A stretch of DNA of 64,000 nt from Parascedosporium putredinis (Eukaryota > Ascomycota > Sordariomycetes > Microascales > Microascaceae). This document shows, in pieces, positions 35,374 to 48,358 of this stretch; the stretch's first letter is position 1, and every line of letters starts with the position of its first letter. The stretch is from positions 806,001-870,000 of the forward strand of contig CASHTG010000005.1 in the NCBI GenBank assembly GCA_949357655.1, written 5' to 3'. A program made the position numbers and the translations under genes. The notes below the pieces were generated by a model. The model had not been told where the DNA came from. It was given only the letters and a program-made list of their open reading frames with translations, and searched no databases.

Positions 35374-37429
35374 TTACCCCCGCGCAGCCACCACCGCCGC
35401 CTCCTCGAGCCCAGGCTCCATGTGCTCCGCCATATCCTTATCCGTCTTCTCCACCCTCCGCTTACTCTGATCCGCCCGACCTTCCGCCGAGTCGCTCTCC
35501 GAGTCCGTGCCGACAAACAGCGTCGGCCCGTCGATCCACAGCCAGTGGTCGACGACGCACTCGCCCGACTTGTCGAGGATGGCCCTGTCGTCCGCGAGAT
35601 CGCCCGCCGCCGCTGCTGTGAGGCTAGAGCGGTGCTTCTTGGCCGCGCGCGCGTGCTTCTTCTTGGACAGCGATCCCTCCTTGCCGCTGCTGCTGTTGCT
35701 CAGGGAGGACGAGGACACCGCGGGCGACTGGACGAGGATAGCGTCGGGAGCGATGCCGTCGGCGAGGTCGGCGGCGCAGGTGCGCGCAATGGGCACCCCG
35801 TTGTCGCGGAGGACTTGGAGCTGGGCTCGTAGGTTGAGGCGGATGGCACGGGCGGGCTCGACGGCGCTGAACATCTTCTTGGTCAGCCATGGGAAGAGAA
35901 CGCCGAAATCGGACTGGCTCAGGTGGGCCGACTCCTGGACGTAGAAGAGGTTGGGGTGTGGGAACGGCGGAAGCTCCGAGGCGGAGGATTCGTCGGTATT
36001 GTTATCGCTGGTGTTATCCCCCGTGGCTGCCTGCGCTTGGCCTTGGTTCTTGCCGTGGCCGCGGCGGTGGTATAGCTCGGGGCTGGGGACTTCCTCGGCC
36101 GGGGCAGGAGAAAAGACGCGCGCCGTGACGCGGAGATGGTCTTCCCACTTGTAAAACTGTTCCGACAAAACAGCGAGGATGGCGCGGCCACCGGGCGCAT
36201 CGGGCACCGCGGCATCGTAGGCCGGCATGGGCAAGTCAAAGAGCGGGGTGAAGCCCGGGTCGATGAGTGGCGTAACCCAAATGTCGAGGAGGATGGTCAC
36301 GGTCTTGTCGGTGATTTGGCGACGAATCTCGGACCCGGCCTCGGGGGTGAAGAGGGGCGCCTTGTCCATGGTGCTTAGGACCGGATGGTCCGCGTAGTAG
36401 GTGGACTTGACGAGCTGGACCGTCGTGGCGCTGCCGAAGCTGTGGCCGGCAAAGATGATGGCGCCGGGCTCGTGCACGTGCAGCAGGCCGGCCAGGGGCG
36501 CCAGGCTTAGGGTAGAGGCGTTCATGTTGGTAAAGGACTCGCCGCGGTCCATGCGCAGGAGGGCGTCGTGTATGAGGCCGAGCTCCCACAGCCGGATGCG
36601 CAGCTGCTCCTCGCGGGCGGCGTACATTTCGGGCGAGACGGTGTGCGAGATGCGACGGTAGGGTACAACCATGTTCTTGGGCGCATTCCCGCTGCTGCCG
36701 TTGGACAGACCACCAAAGAGACGACTGGGGGAAGAGGAGGAACCGCCTCCTCGCTGCTGCTGCTGCTGCTTCTTCTTCTTCTGGCGGTATTTCTCCGGGC
36801 TGCGGATGAAGGAGGTGACTGCGCTGCCGTCGCGGTGCTCGGGGCAAAAGACGACGGTGCCGTGGGAAGCGAGTGAGCCGGCGACGTGGGAGTAGGCGTT
36901 GCGGGAGCCGCCGAGGCCGTGGGAGAAGACGACGGTGGGCCAGCGGCCGTTGGGAGTGTTGGCGGGGAGGATGTCGGCGTTTTTGTGGGCGGGGATCGAG
37001 GTGTAGTGGAGGTGTCGAGGAAAGTAGCTGGGAGAAGAAGGAAAGTTAGCGAGAGGTTGGTTTCTTTCGTTTATTACCTGAGAGGGGACTCGAGGAAGGA
37101 AGGAAAAGAAAAGGGGGCCGTCAAAACTCACGACAAGAGCTCGGCAAGCACGGGACCGGCGCCGACAAACTTGGTGTAGCTCGAAATATGTTGCCTCTGC
37201 GGCATGGGCAGCCAGGTCACGCGATCGCTGCCGGCGGGGGCTTGCCGGTGCTCTCGAGCGAGGCCGGGTAGAAGATGCGCATGGCGACGGTAGACACGTG
37301 CTCGGCGCCGGCGGGACGGGGACTCGGGCTGTACAGCTCGTCAATGGGGATCTCGACGTCGACGGTGCCCACGCGGTACGGGCCCGTGTAGTCCGGGAAG
37401 GACGGGACGGGGCTTAGTGAGCCCAACAT
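35374..37429 (-). CDS. PAF-acetylhydrolase-like phospholipase A2 / lipase
   Basis: Member of the alpha/beta-hydrolase family of platelet-activating-factor acetylhydrolase, which removes short acyl chains from oxidised or PAF-like phospholipids. Blocks: RIFYPAS near the start, VVFSHGLGG (about 132-140), SHGTVVFCPEHRDGSA, and the nucleophile elbow GHSFGS with Ser near 296. A later Asp (LLDIWVTP) and His (ESAHLSQ) fit the triad. No signal peptide is evident, so it is probably intracellular. Between GSAV and the elbow lies a Lys/Gln/Gly/Ser-rich insert, and the C-terminal 200 residues are low-complexity and charged. One intron, 37028-37131. The frame breaks at the run of five G 37236-37240 (plus strand); one more base gives 650 aa and matching phase. 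Confidence 0.88.
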
Positions 37430-40400
37430 TTGTGCTGTCTTTGGATAGGGGACAGGCTTCTAGGCCGGGGTTTTCTTTGCGTGCGACGCCTATTCGCGAG
37501 TGCAGAGGATTTTGGTGTTTTGCTTTGTGCCTCTGCTCACGTCCTCGAGAGTCAACCCCTCCTCCTCTTATTCTTCTCGGGCTCGTTAGACAAATTAAAT
37601 TGGCCCCTTCTTGTTTTGTGTTGGGAGTCAACGAAAGGCAAGGCACCTTTGGTCCGCGGGGAATGACGTCGTTTATCGTCGTCGTTGTCGTGCTGTCGTG
37701 GGAACGCACGAACCAAGAAAATGGGTTGTCACGAGCGCAAGGCGGATTGACAGAAAAAAAAAAAAAGAAAGCTGGCAATTGGCCGTTTCCGTCCACAATC
37801 TCAAACACTTTAAATGTCGGATCCGAAGCCAATTGAACCCCTCAATGGTTAAATCCTTCTCAATTGACAACAAGGTCTCGTCAATCAATGGTCAAGAGAA
37901 GGGCAATTCTGTTGGTGAAGTAGGGAGAGGGAGAAAGGGGAAGGAGAAATGGGGAAAGAAGGGAAGAAGAGAAGAGTTGGTCTCGTGCTCTTTGTCAGAA
38001 AGCAGAAGGATTAGATCTGAGGGAAGGAGCGAGTCAATGGGGGAAGATGCGGGTACAAAAGTTCCTGCAGCCCTAGATCCGCAATCGTCATCCAGGCCAG
38101 CACAGAGAAAGAGCGAGCCGAGGCCGTCCTTCCCTAATATAGGATCTGGTCACACGAGATGCCCCGTCAGTAGCAACTTGAACAACATCATTGATTCAAG
38201 CCCGCCCAGATAGACTTTTGGCATCCTCACTGCTCTTGGCCCGTTCCCGGCCTCTAGCCCTTTTTGTCTACATTGTATTACCAATGGTTCACCATGTTCA
38301 CCATGCCGAGTTTGCCATCTTTGGTTTTTTTCGTTTTTTTTTTTTTTCTTTTCTTTCGGATTCCCTCCATTGCCTTCGGATTCGTCGGATCGGGTGCGAC
38401 GGAGCCACGGACACGTATCGGAGGCCGGGCCCTTGGCTACCTCGCCCCATCATCCTGCGACCGGGTTCCAATCATATCAATTGGTGTATACGTCAACGGA
38501 CAAGAGCGGGTCCACTGCCTGTTCTGCTCTGCCTGTCTGCTTATCGAGCCAAGGTATACTTATCTCATCCGGATCGATCAGCAATGAATGAGGAGCGAGT
38601 CGGGAGGGCTTTTCAGCTCGGGGTTGCGTTGCCAGGACATCATTCTCATCTTCTCCCGCTGCCTCATTGACGTATTTGATACTTTCAAGTTTTTGTCTAC
38701 TTCATCATGGAGTTGGGCACTCGCTTGACTCGTAGCGAAGCCAACCCGCTGGTGCTAGGCTCGCACATTGGTATAGTAGATACCAGCCCAACCCCATGCT
38801 CTCTTATCGGCCACTTGGCACTGGGACAGGATACTTGGGTCCTAATCCCAATTGATACAAAATTGATCTTCCCTACCGATCTACTGAATGAATTAGAGGA
38901 CTGGCCAAACTTTGCTGGCCAATATTGAGAACCATTGCAAGTTTCTTGTAATACAAGGAGTACCTGCGCAAAATCCTCATGTCCACCAGCGTTCTGCCCT
39001 CCTCTACGTCATGCAAATCTGACATTGAGGGTCAGCATTAAATGATTAATACAATATTCCAGCAAATGGGGCAAAAGAAAAACAACCCAGAAAAAAAAGA
39101 GGAAGATTCAATGAGCCTCGGTGAATAAAACGGGAATAGCCTAGGGCTCCACCCTTCCGCTTGCCGACTAATACGCGACGCACTAATACAAATCCAGTTC
39201 TTTCGAGCGCCCTGGGATTTGCGATGGTGGCGCAGAGTACCGCCATACGTAATTCACATGGTTTTCTCTCATTGCTTTTCCTCCATTCCCCTTTTTTGAG
39301 CCAAGGGAGAGAACGAAGGTTTCCCAAACCTTGTTCCTCGCACGCGGAACTCCATCGGGGCCAGCTTTTCACGGACCGTGGTCCTCTGTTATCCCTTGGG
39401 TTCCCCGTCCGCTCTCCCTCTCCGCGTCCGAGCAGCTCTGGACCCGAGAGCTGACCTATGCCACGCCGAGTATTGGGGCACGTTGGTCTCATCGAAGCTC
39501 GGGGTAGGCTAGGTTTCAGGACGGAAGACCCTGAGAAAAATGATTTGAATCCAAGACAGACAACGGACTCGATCAAATGTCTGATCTGGCTGGCGGGACG
39601 GAATATAACATGTCCGTGCGGACGAAAGGCGCCAATATCGATTCCACAATGAGTCTGGGTCCATTGTTGACATGTAGCTCAATTTGTACCCTTGTCCCTG
39701 CCAGCCTGTGTGTGTTGATGCGTGGTGGTTGACTGATTGACTTGTGATGACATCAATACATGTAGAGGCTGAAAGAAACCCGTCCCACACACGCACAGCG
39801 CAAGCGCACACAATCAAAAGACGAGAAAACCAGCAAAACATTGATAATGGCATTTATAGAGACTAGCATGAAGAAGAATAAGCAGAGCGAGTGGTTTTTG
39901 TGAATCACCCTGAAACTCATGAATCACGTTCTCTTTCGTAATCGATGTCAGGCTCTAGACACTTGCTGGCCATCGGACATTTCACGGCATCTACGCCCCG
40001 AAAACCCGTGGGGTCAGAGGCGTCAATCGCCCGTAAACGGAAGGGAAGCCCAACGAAACGGGATTCGGACATGTTTTAGGGGGAAGAAGTACGTTTGTAG
40101 ACATGAATATTGGAATGAGGGAATCCTAAACGATTGAGTCGGGAACCTCGGGGAATCTATGAAAATAAACGCCATAAATATCAAGCAAGCTCTGTGCAAA
40201 CATGCTCCCATTAGAATATGCGTGGGCTGTCAGCCGCACTCCAAGAATGCAAAAGATGCAAAGGGGATGCTTTGCGGAAGAAGGGTTCGCACTATGCAGC
40301 GGACTGAGTGGCTTGGTGACCTCGTCGCGGTAGGGGGATAGGGAAAGAAGAAGAGTAGCGAAGAAAAGGACAAAAGAAAAAGGCGTGGCGTAGGGAAGGA

Positions 40401-40586
40401 GGCGTGCAGCCATGTCGGCTCCTCTTCGAGATCGGTACTATGCCCTCCATCCCTTGCTCGCTACTCCATCCCTCACCGCACATCCAAGCTTATCCTCGGA
40501 GGTGATAGCGTACAATACAAAAAGAAAAACGAACAAGGAGGAGGGGTTTTGCTTGCAAGAGCCCGTTGTTTGTAGGTATCTACGCA
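37430..40586. other. Intergenic, no gene recognised
   Basis: About 3.2 kb. It contains the promoter of the PAF-acetylhydrolase-like gene, with A runs near 37757 and T runs near 38335-38350, and the 3' region of the F-box-like gene. None of the short open frames shows a domain or joinable exons. Confidence 0.5.
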
Positions 40587-43298
40587 TCACCTCTTCTTGG
40601 CCATCGCCTCCGACTCCCTCGCGAAAAAGTCCCCAACTTCGGCCTCCACACGTTCGACGTAAGCGTGGCCCCCGACTCCCTCAGCAACGGCCGCGAATAA
40701 TCCGGCCCCACCGTCAGCGAACTCATGTATTCGTCCAGCACGGACACCGCCCCTGGTCTCCTCCCCGCACCACCCGCCAGCTGCGTTCCACCAGCTCATA
40801 GTAGTCCACCGCCGCCTTTGCCTTTGCCGTATCACCTATCCCGTACGCCATCATCCGTCGCTGCTCCGCCGCAGCCGAAGGCGTCGCCGCGAGCGCGGAA
40901 GGCGAAAGGGGCGGATCAGGCACGGGGTTTTCGGCGCGGCAGAGGAGCAGGCGGTTGATGGGCTGGATGGCGCCAAAGTCGCCAAAAGCGAGGATCTTGA
41001 GCTTGGGGAAGCGGTCGGGGTTGCCAAACACCCAGCTCGCGAGCTCGTAGCACTCTCGCGTGAGCCATGTGCGCATGGGACGCTCTTCGTTGTTCGCGTC
41101 GTGATTACTGTGATCGTGCCCGTTTGTCCTATCGTCGTTTTTGTGGTCGACGCCGGAGGAGCTTCGGCTATGACTTGCGGAAGTGCTGATCATGGGGATG
41201 GCCCCAAAGGCATGGCTGTAGAAACGGGGCTTCTTTTCGTAGTATTGCCGAACGTGAAGAACGACGAGGTTACTAAGAGCCTCGGGCGTGACGCAGGACT
41301 CTAGGTACATTTTCTGCCAGCCTCAACGTTAGTAACCACTTTTCCTTCAGAAATGTGATGTTCCGCAAACCGGCCCTCTAAAAAGAAAAGATATAAAAAA
41401 GCTCCAAAAGAAACACATACCATGTACAGCGGCGACGCAGCATACCCCAAAAACTCCAACCTCAAATGCGACAGCGGATTCGCCATCGGCTCCGCCTGAT
41501 ACGCCCGTTCCGACGGCCCCAATTCCGGTCCCGGCGGCGGCGGCTGCTGCTGCTGCTGCGCCGACACCGCCCCTTCCTCCCCGGGCGCTTCCCACCGCCA
41601 GCCCGGGTGAAAGACGAAGCGGCGGAGCTTCGGCGTCTCGCCCCGCCGGAGACCCATGAGGTGCCGCCCTTCCGTCCGGCTCAGGTCCCCGGCCGCGGCG
41701 AGCCCGTAGCCCCCGGCGACCCGGGCGGGCTGCGTCACGACGTGGTCGACAAACTCCTCGAGCCGCTTGCACAGTCCCATTAGCCCGTACAGCTCCACGT
41801 GGCGGTCCTCGGCCCAGGCATGCGTTAGGTGCAGCTCCAGTACCCTCAGCGGCGCGGTGCCGCGGCGCCGTGGCCCTAGTTGTAGCCGAAGCCGTTGCTT
41901 CTTTGGCGGCTGACTGTTCTCGTTGGTGGGCTCGGCTGCCGCCGACGCTGAATCGACATCGTCCTGCTCCTCCGCCTCCTCTTCATCCTCCCCTCCGCAT
42001 CCCTCTGTACCAGTTCCCGCTCAAGGGCCAGCAAGAATCGCGAAACCATATGACAGCTCTTAAGCCGCAGCACCTCGAGCCTCGCCCCATTAAACGCCCG
42101 ACACAGCTCCTGCGACCGCGGCCCCAGCGCCGTGTTGGTCAGCGACAGGCCCCTGAGCGCGGGGAACATGACGCCCTGGTCCCCGCCGTACCGAGCGTCC
42201 CTGGCCATGTCGGTGATGAGCCGCTCGAACATGGAGTCGGCGTTGGGCGCCTCGTCGGCCTCGAGCTCCTCGGGCGCCACGTCGCCGAAATGCACCGTGT
42301 ACACGCCCGTCGAGATGGCGAGCAGGTCGAGGTGCAGGTGCTCCAGCTGGCGGGCAAACGTGCGAAACGCCGCGGCGAGGATGGGGAGTTGGTTCTGGTT
42401 GAACCCCGTCCACGAGAAGCGCGTGACGTTGTGGAAGTGGGTGAGGTTTGGGATGCGCCACGTGCACCGCACTCCGTACCGCCGGTAGGCTGTGATGAGG
42501 GTCAGCTCGCGGATGTTGGGCTGGTCCTTGGCGAACTGGTTGTAAATGTAGCTCGGGGCACATACGCCAAGAGCCCAGCTACATTACAAATGATACATTT
42601 TTCATTAGCTTGTTGCCGCTTTCGTGCTCCTCTCCTACATATTCGGATAAAAGATAAACGAGGGAGGGAAACATGACTGAAAGTCAAAACTGCAAGAGTA
42701 GTGAACGCAAAGAAGAGGGAGAAGAGGGAGAAGAGAGAAAAAGGCACACGCACGTAAAGCTCTGAAGCTTCCCCGCCGAAAAACCCCCAGCTGCTCCCCC
42801 AGCGTCACCGAGTCCTCCTCGCCCCCAGCGCACTCTTCCTGCTCCCCTCGTTCGCCTGCGCCTCGCAAGACAGGCACCGCCCCAGCCTCGTCGCCTCGAC
42901 GGTGAATTCCGGGTCCGGCGACGCGACAGTCAGGCTCCGGATCCCCGGCATGCGCGGGCCCAGCGCCGACAGCGGCTGGCGCTTGGTGTCGACGTGCCAT
43001 CCGTCGCGCGTGCACAGGTAGGCATCCTGCAGCGCGAGGTTCCTTGTGGCCCGGTACAGCGCGCTGCAGACGCGGTTGAGCTGGACGAGGTCGCTCCAGC
43101 GGAGCTGAAGATGGATTATTTGCCGTTAGCCACTGGTTCGGAATATGGAAGAAAGGCAAGGGAGGAAACCGGGCGTAGGGGGAAATGGAACAAGAATATC
43201 CCGTCCATTGCCTTTCTAGCCTATTCGTGCGCGCTCATAAGCCTTACCTCGCTCCCAATCTGCTCCAAGATCTCCGTCGGGAGACAGAGCAGATGCAT
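40587..43298 (-). CDS. Large F-box-like protein, family not identified
   Basis: The first exon reads MHLLCLPTEILEQIGSE, the classic start of a fungal F-box (LPxEIL..I), and exon 2 continues WSDLVQLNRVCSALYR, the rest of an F-box. This suggests a substrate-recognition subunit of an SCF ubiquitin ligase. The remaining 680 residues contain leucine-rich stretches (LRGLSLTNTALG, LEVLRLKSCHM, LRVLELHLTHAW, LKILAFGDFG) that resemble irregular LRRs. They also hold an acidic linker and a polyQ/P insert (about 41520-41570). Introns: 43105-43247, 42579-42753, 41314-41420. Frame breaks near 42850, 42771, 41990, 40750 and 40669, all at or next to short runs. Adding one base at each gives 763 aa with phases consistent throughout. 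The substrate is unknown; it could also be an LRR protein not bound to SCF. Confidence 0.72.
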
Positions 43299-44009
43299 CT
43301 CGACGCCAACTCTCAACAAGGATAGCGAAACAAGCTAGCAACGGGCATGAAAGGAAGCCCGGCGTGGCGCGTTCCTTTCCCTGCCCCTCTTTTTTACTCT
43401 GTTTCCCGTTTCTAAAGTCTTGTTGATTTCTGTGGTTTTCGTTCGAATGTTTGTCGTACGTCTGTGTCACCCCCTTTGGATCATGGTGGGGGTTCTGGGG
43501 GTGGTGGGGACAAAAATGTTGTGACGGGAAGGGTGCTGTTCATAAAAGCTCCCATATGCCGGGGAATGAAACCCTCGATTCAGAGACGGATTGATCAATC
43601 AAGGGCGAAAAGAAGTCAATGGAAGAAACACCTCCAACTTGGCGGGATGCACCTTCCGCTTGGCTTGGACCCCACCGATGGAGCTTCTTTTTGGTTGCCT
43701 AGACAAGCAGCTGCTGCCAAGTGTTCTCCCTCCAGCAAACTCACTGCAGCTCTCAGCGAGGTGTATCTCTATAGTTGACGTACACTTACAGCTTACTTAT
43801 AAAATTTGTAGTTTCTTGCGATTATACGGCAAGATGATTTTTAAATGCATTCAAGTGCAATATTAAGCTTACTTGTCAGAGGTTTCCCCATATCAAGGAC
43901 ATAAAATCCCAGCCGTCCGCACCGATGCCCAGTTCTAGATGCCCCAGTTCGAAGTATCATACATACATAGGAAAAACAAGGGGCAGTAACACAGGCCCTC
44001 TAAACCCCA
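43299..44009. other. Spacer between the F-box-like and checkpoint-adaptor genes
   Basis: About 0.7 kb, holding the promoter of the F-box-like gene and the 3' end of the next minus-strand gene. No gene seen. Confidence 0.5.
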
Positions 44010-47000
44010 TCACAACACATTAAGTGCTCTTTCATCCTCGTCAATGATTCTCCCCATAATCAAGCTCTGAATCACAAGCTCATTGCTCAAACACCGCACC
44101 CTCCCCGGCGCCGGCCCTTCCTCCACCGCCGTCGCCGACGCGGCCACCTCTTTCGCCTGCTTCCCCCTCGTCCTCTTTCTCTTGCGCGACCCGCCTCCTT
44201 TTGTGCTGCCGGGGCCTGAGCCCGGGTTAGCACCGGCGCCCGCTTCCCCAAAGAGTTGTTCAGCTGACCCCGTCTCTTCGTCCACATACACCCAGTCAAA
44301 CCTGAAGCCCCGCGCCTCGCTCTGGCGCAGCGCCACCCGCGCATCCCGAACGCTATGTGCCCGCGTCAGCTTCGCACCCAAGATGCGCGCGAGCACCAGG
44401 TACGCCATCTTGCTCTCCTCCGCGCGCGACTTCTTCATCACCAACAGGATCCGGTCCCCGCCCAGCAGCTCCCGCCGCTGCGCCACCGCGTCCTCCAGCG
44501 CCGCCCCGATAGCCGAGTACGGCGCCAGATGCCGCGACAGGATCGCGTTGCCCGCGCACACCGACTGACCCGCGCATAGTAGGTAGGGCGACCAGTCGAG
44601 CACCTCGCCCTTGTCCAGGCACGCCGACGCCCACTGGTACGCTAGACACGGCAGCCCTAGCGCGAGCGCCTGCATGTATTTGACCTTGCGCGAGTGCCCA
44701 TCCGCCAGCAGCGCCGTGAATCCCAACCCCCGGGCCTCCGGATCTAGTGTGAGCGGCGCGTCGTCGCCTCCTTCGGCTTCTTCCGCGGCACCGGCCGCCG
44801 TGGCCGCCGCTGGTTTGAGCGTGGGCGCGTCCAGGAGCTCGTTAAACCCGGTGGTTAGAATCCGCCCGCCGGCGCGTACCACGAGGTCCGCTAGCTCCTC
44901 GCTCATACTACACCGCTCCTTGTACTCCTCTGACGTCTCACCGTCTCGCTGAGCCTGAAAAGAGATGGCAAAGGCCATGTTGTCAAAGAGCAGCGCTCGG
45001 TTCGTGGTGGCCGGGTTGGTGCTCGTGCTCTCGCTAAAGCGGGCGGACCGACCTAAGTTTGTCCGCGACACCATGGCACTGCTGGTGCTAAGCGGGGCCC
45101 GCGACGGCGACTTGGCTAGCTCGTCCGTCGAGTTAATGTCGTGGATGTCGTGTTGTTGCTTGGAAGACGCCAGGGAGTTCCTCGTTAAGCGGAGGGTGCG
45201 TCTTACCTTGCCGTAAGTTCGCCGTAGAAGTGGTGCTCGAACACTCTTCGGCACCGGGGGCTCGGCGGCCGATGAGGCAGGCAGGTCGTAGAGGTCGTTT
45301 TTCGATATGGACGACGCTGTCTCCCGGGGCGACTGGGGCACGGAAGGCGTCGACGACAGCTCGCTTAAAGGAGACTGCGGTTTCTTCGCGGTGCGGGTGC
45401 TTGACCTCGTCGCAGTATGGATCGGTTGGGGTGGCGTGGCGCGTTCCTCGGTAGGCTCCGTAGTAGTTCCGTCTGCGGACTCTTCTGCAGGCTCCCCATA
45501 AGTGCCTCTGCAGGCTCCTCCGTAGGTGCCTCTGCAGGCTCCTCCGTAGGTGCCTCTGCAGGCTCCTCCATAGGTGCCTCTACAGGCTCTTCCACAGGGC
45601 CTCCCCTTCGCCTAGATCGCGCCCTTGCCGGAGGTATCGCCGAAGAAGGTGGTTGCGTGGAAGGGAGATCGTCATCTATAGGCGGTAGCTCTTGTGGAGC
45701 CTCATCTTCGTCTTCCTGTACAGGAGCAAGCACAGTATCATCACCAGGGTCGTCTTCGCTGACTAGGGCGTCTTGGACGATATCCGATTCCGGAACCACC
45801 ATGGGAGATTCGGGAACGAGCACCCTGCTACTTGTCCGTTGCGTGGCGTGGCGCAGCCCATACCTTTCGATATACCAGACGACGTCGGAGGTAGCTGCGC
45901 CGGCAGAACGACCGAGGACTGGGCATGGCTCGACTCCAGATCCCGTATCGGCTTTGGTGGGGGCGACGAGGGCTGAAGTTCCGCCACCTCGTCCGTCGTC
46001 GTTTGCGTAGGGATAGCGCCGGCGGAGGACTCGTCACAGGGATCATGACCCGATCCTCGTCGAACGGCTCGTGGATGCCGTCCGAAACATCAGGCGCGTC
46101 AACCGGAGACGTCATATTAAGGCGAGTGTCGACAGAGTCGTGCTCCCGCGGTGGCACCGACGCGAACCTAACGTTAGACGGTGTCTCGAGGCGCCGACCT
46201 GCCGCCGACGACGGCCGCCTCCCGTCGACAGGATGATCAGACGGATTGAGCTCGTCTGTACTAGCGTGGAGAAACGCCCCGCCCCGGCGTATTCTTCTCT
46301 GCTTCGTCGTCCCCGGGAGTTAGCCGCCCCGGCCTTAGCGGGAGGTTCAAACGAGATATCCCGCAGCTTGCGCTCCGCCCAGTCCCGCCTTTGCCGCGCC
46401 CGCCGCCGCCTCCGTAATTCGTCGTCCTCGTCCGAATCGATATCCGACACCGGCCTAGGCAAGTCCTCGCTCGCAAGCTTGCGCTGCTGCGAGGCCTCCA
46501 CAGGCTCGTACTCTTCCAAGAGCTCGCGTCTCTGCTTTTACGCGGAGGCGAGGGCGAGGGCGAATGTTCGTGGTCGTGGGCGTCGTCCAGGTCGGCGGCA
46601 AGGTCGAGCTCGCAGGTGGGGGATTCGGGTATGGCTTCCTCGTCGCGCGGGAGCCCGGCATGGGAGGGGTCCTGGCCGGCTCGGCGAACGAGGTGCTCGG
46701 GACGTTGATTAGGGGCTGCTTTTTCTAAATATCGAGGGCGAGGAGGCTAAACGGTTCTTAATCGGGGAGGTGAGGAGGCCCGGCGATGTATCGGCGGGAA
46801 AGGTGTGGTGGAAGGCGTGCGGGGAGGGTCGCGACGAGGTTGGGCTAAATTTTTGCCCGCGCCGCCGCCCGAGGAAAATTGCGTAGCGTTGAACATTTGC
46901 GTCGCGCGGAGCACCGAGGCGGGCTTTTGCCTCGCGGCAAAGGGGTTTACGGGCCCCGCGGGCGTTTCGGGAGGAGCCGCCATCGAGGGGCGGGCGGGCG

Positions 47001-48358
47001 TCATGCCATATCGCTGGGACGCTCTCTGGCCGCGCCAGTCGCCTCGCTGGAGCACAGGATTCTCGGAAAACGGCGAGAGGATATCGGAGTCCTGGGATAT
47101 GTCCTTCCCATCCTGGCTCAGGGGCCCGAAGTTGACAGCCCCGGTATCGCCCTCCTGTAGGGTTCGCGGTGCATCCGACTGGTTGCTGGCAGGTTGGTCA
47201 GAGGATGTCAATACGTTGCAGGCCGTCTCGTAGTCGCGGTCGTCATTCGCCTGGGTCGGGGATTGGGAGATATCCATCGTCCGGGGCGCTCGCATCGGCG
47301 GTGGCAATCTGATCGGGTCGTGGGCATTTTCGAGATCGATCGCGACTCTGTATTCCGTTGCACAAGCAAAACATGGTTAGATATTGGTTCCGAATTCTTC
47401 ACTTGGGGCCTGGTCGAGAGCATCGCGAGAAGAGGCTCTGGGGGTGGGTGTCCAACATACCGACGCTGAGTTGCCCGGCCTTGGCCGCGATTCGTAGTAG
47501 TGATGTCCTTGCGTTGACTCGTTGGTGAGGAGCTGATGGTGATGGGTTGTGGTTCGGGAGGCGTGGGGATATTCGATGACCTTGTTTTCGCGTCGTCGAA
47601 TGCAGGGCCCTACAAAAGCATGAGAAACGTGAAAGATCAAATACAATTGAGCTTCCTTGCAGTAGGCTGCCAACAGGATCCTCAACCTTGCCGATTTATC
47701 TCGTCGTTTCACGCCACCCCCGTCATCGACAAATGATGGCTGTCTTCGAGATGGAGGTGAGGAAGTCCCGACGTCACGAGTCGCGACTGACAGGGCTTTG
47801 AAGCAAAGGGAATTTGAATTGAATGGTTGATAATAGACAAAATACAGAAGAGAATGAAAGAGAGGGGAACAGGTAAACAGAAAAAGAAGAAAAAGAACTT
47901 ACTGCTATTCCAGTTTCCTTTGTGTCACCTTCAGCTGCAGGGCCTCCCCTCGAGCCTGCAACTTTGTCTGGAATTAGCTTTCCCCAGAGGAGGAAGGCAA
48001 CTGTGAGGACCTCATTGTTGGCCGCGGGCCTGTCCCATTGTACTGCGCCTTTGCTGCAGTGAAGTCCTGAAAGCAAGAGCCACAGGCAACGTTAGCATGA
48101 TGGTGAAGCTGAACCTGGGGTTTTTCCCTCTTTCTCTGTGATCCTGGCTAGACCGGGATGCTAAACCAGGCCTCAGCCCCTCAGAGCGCGCACGCGATCG
48201 AGGCACCAGCGGGGGCAAAACGAGTGAGGAGTCCCCAATCAAATACGCACCAGACCAGGGATGCCGAACTCGCTGACATATTTCTCTAGCAGGCTCTGGC
48301 TCTCCTGGGATTCGTCCGCGACGGCTACCCCGTAACTCTGCATTTCAAGTTCGCTCAT
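44010..48358 (-). CDS. Crb2/Rad9-type DNA-damage checkpoint adaptor (53BP1-like, BRCT)
   Basis: Scaffold that links damaged chromatin to checkpoint kinases in the nucleus. The C-terminal 320 residues hold a 53BP1/Crb2-like BRCT region: a first block around LLFDNMAFAISF and LADLVVRAGGRIL, a WASACLDKGE helix, a second repeat with ILGAKLTRAHSV and WVYVDEET, ending QSLIMGRIIDEDE. The N-terminus (MSELEMQSY, then DESQESQSLLEKY) has SQ sites as in Rad9/Crb2. A mid segment ATQMFNATQFSS is typical of fungal members. The middle is long, acidic and low-complexity, with an eight-residue tandem repeat. Several introns occur at the 5' end: a donor at about 48246-48250, another at 47902, and a later one near 47456. 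I could not fix every border. Breaks are seen at runs 45493-45496 and 45864-45866, and probably several more between 46000 and 46800. Treat the exon chain as approximate. Confidence 0.78.
45488..45600 (-). repeat. 24-nt tandem repeat coding EEPAEAPT-type octapeptides
   Basis: About four and a half copies of a 24-nt unit, nearly identical on the DNA level, encode the octapeptide EEPAEAPT or close variants inside the checkpoint-adaptor gene. The frame breaks at a CCCC run (45493-45496) at one edge. Copy number probably varies between strains. Confidence 0.85.
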
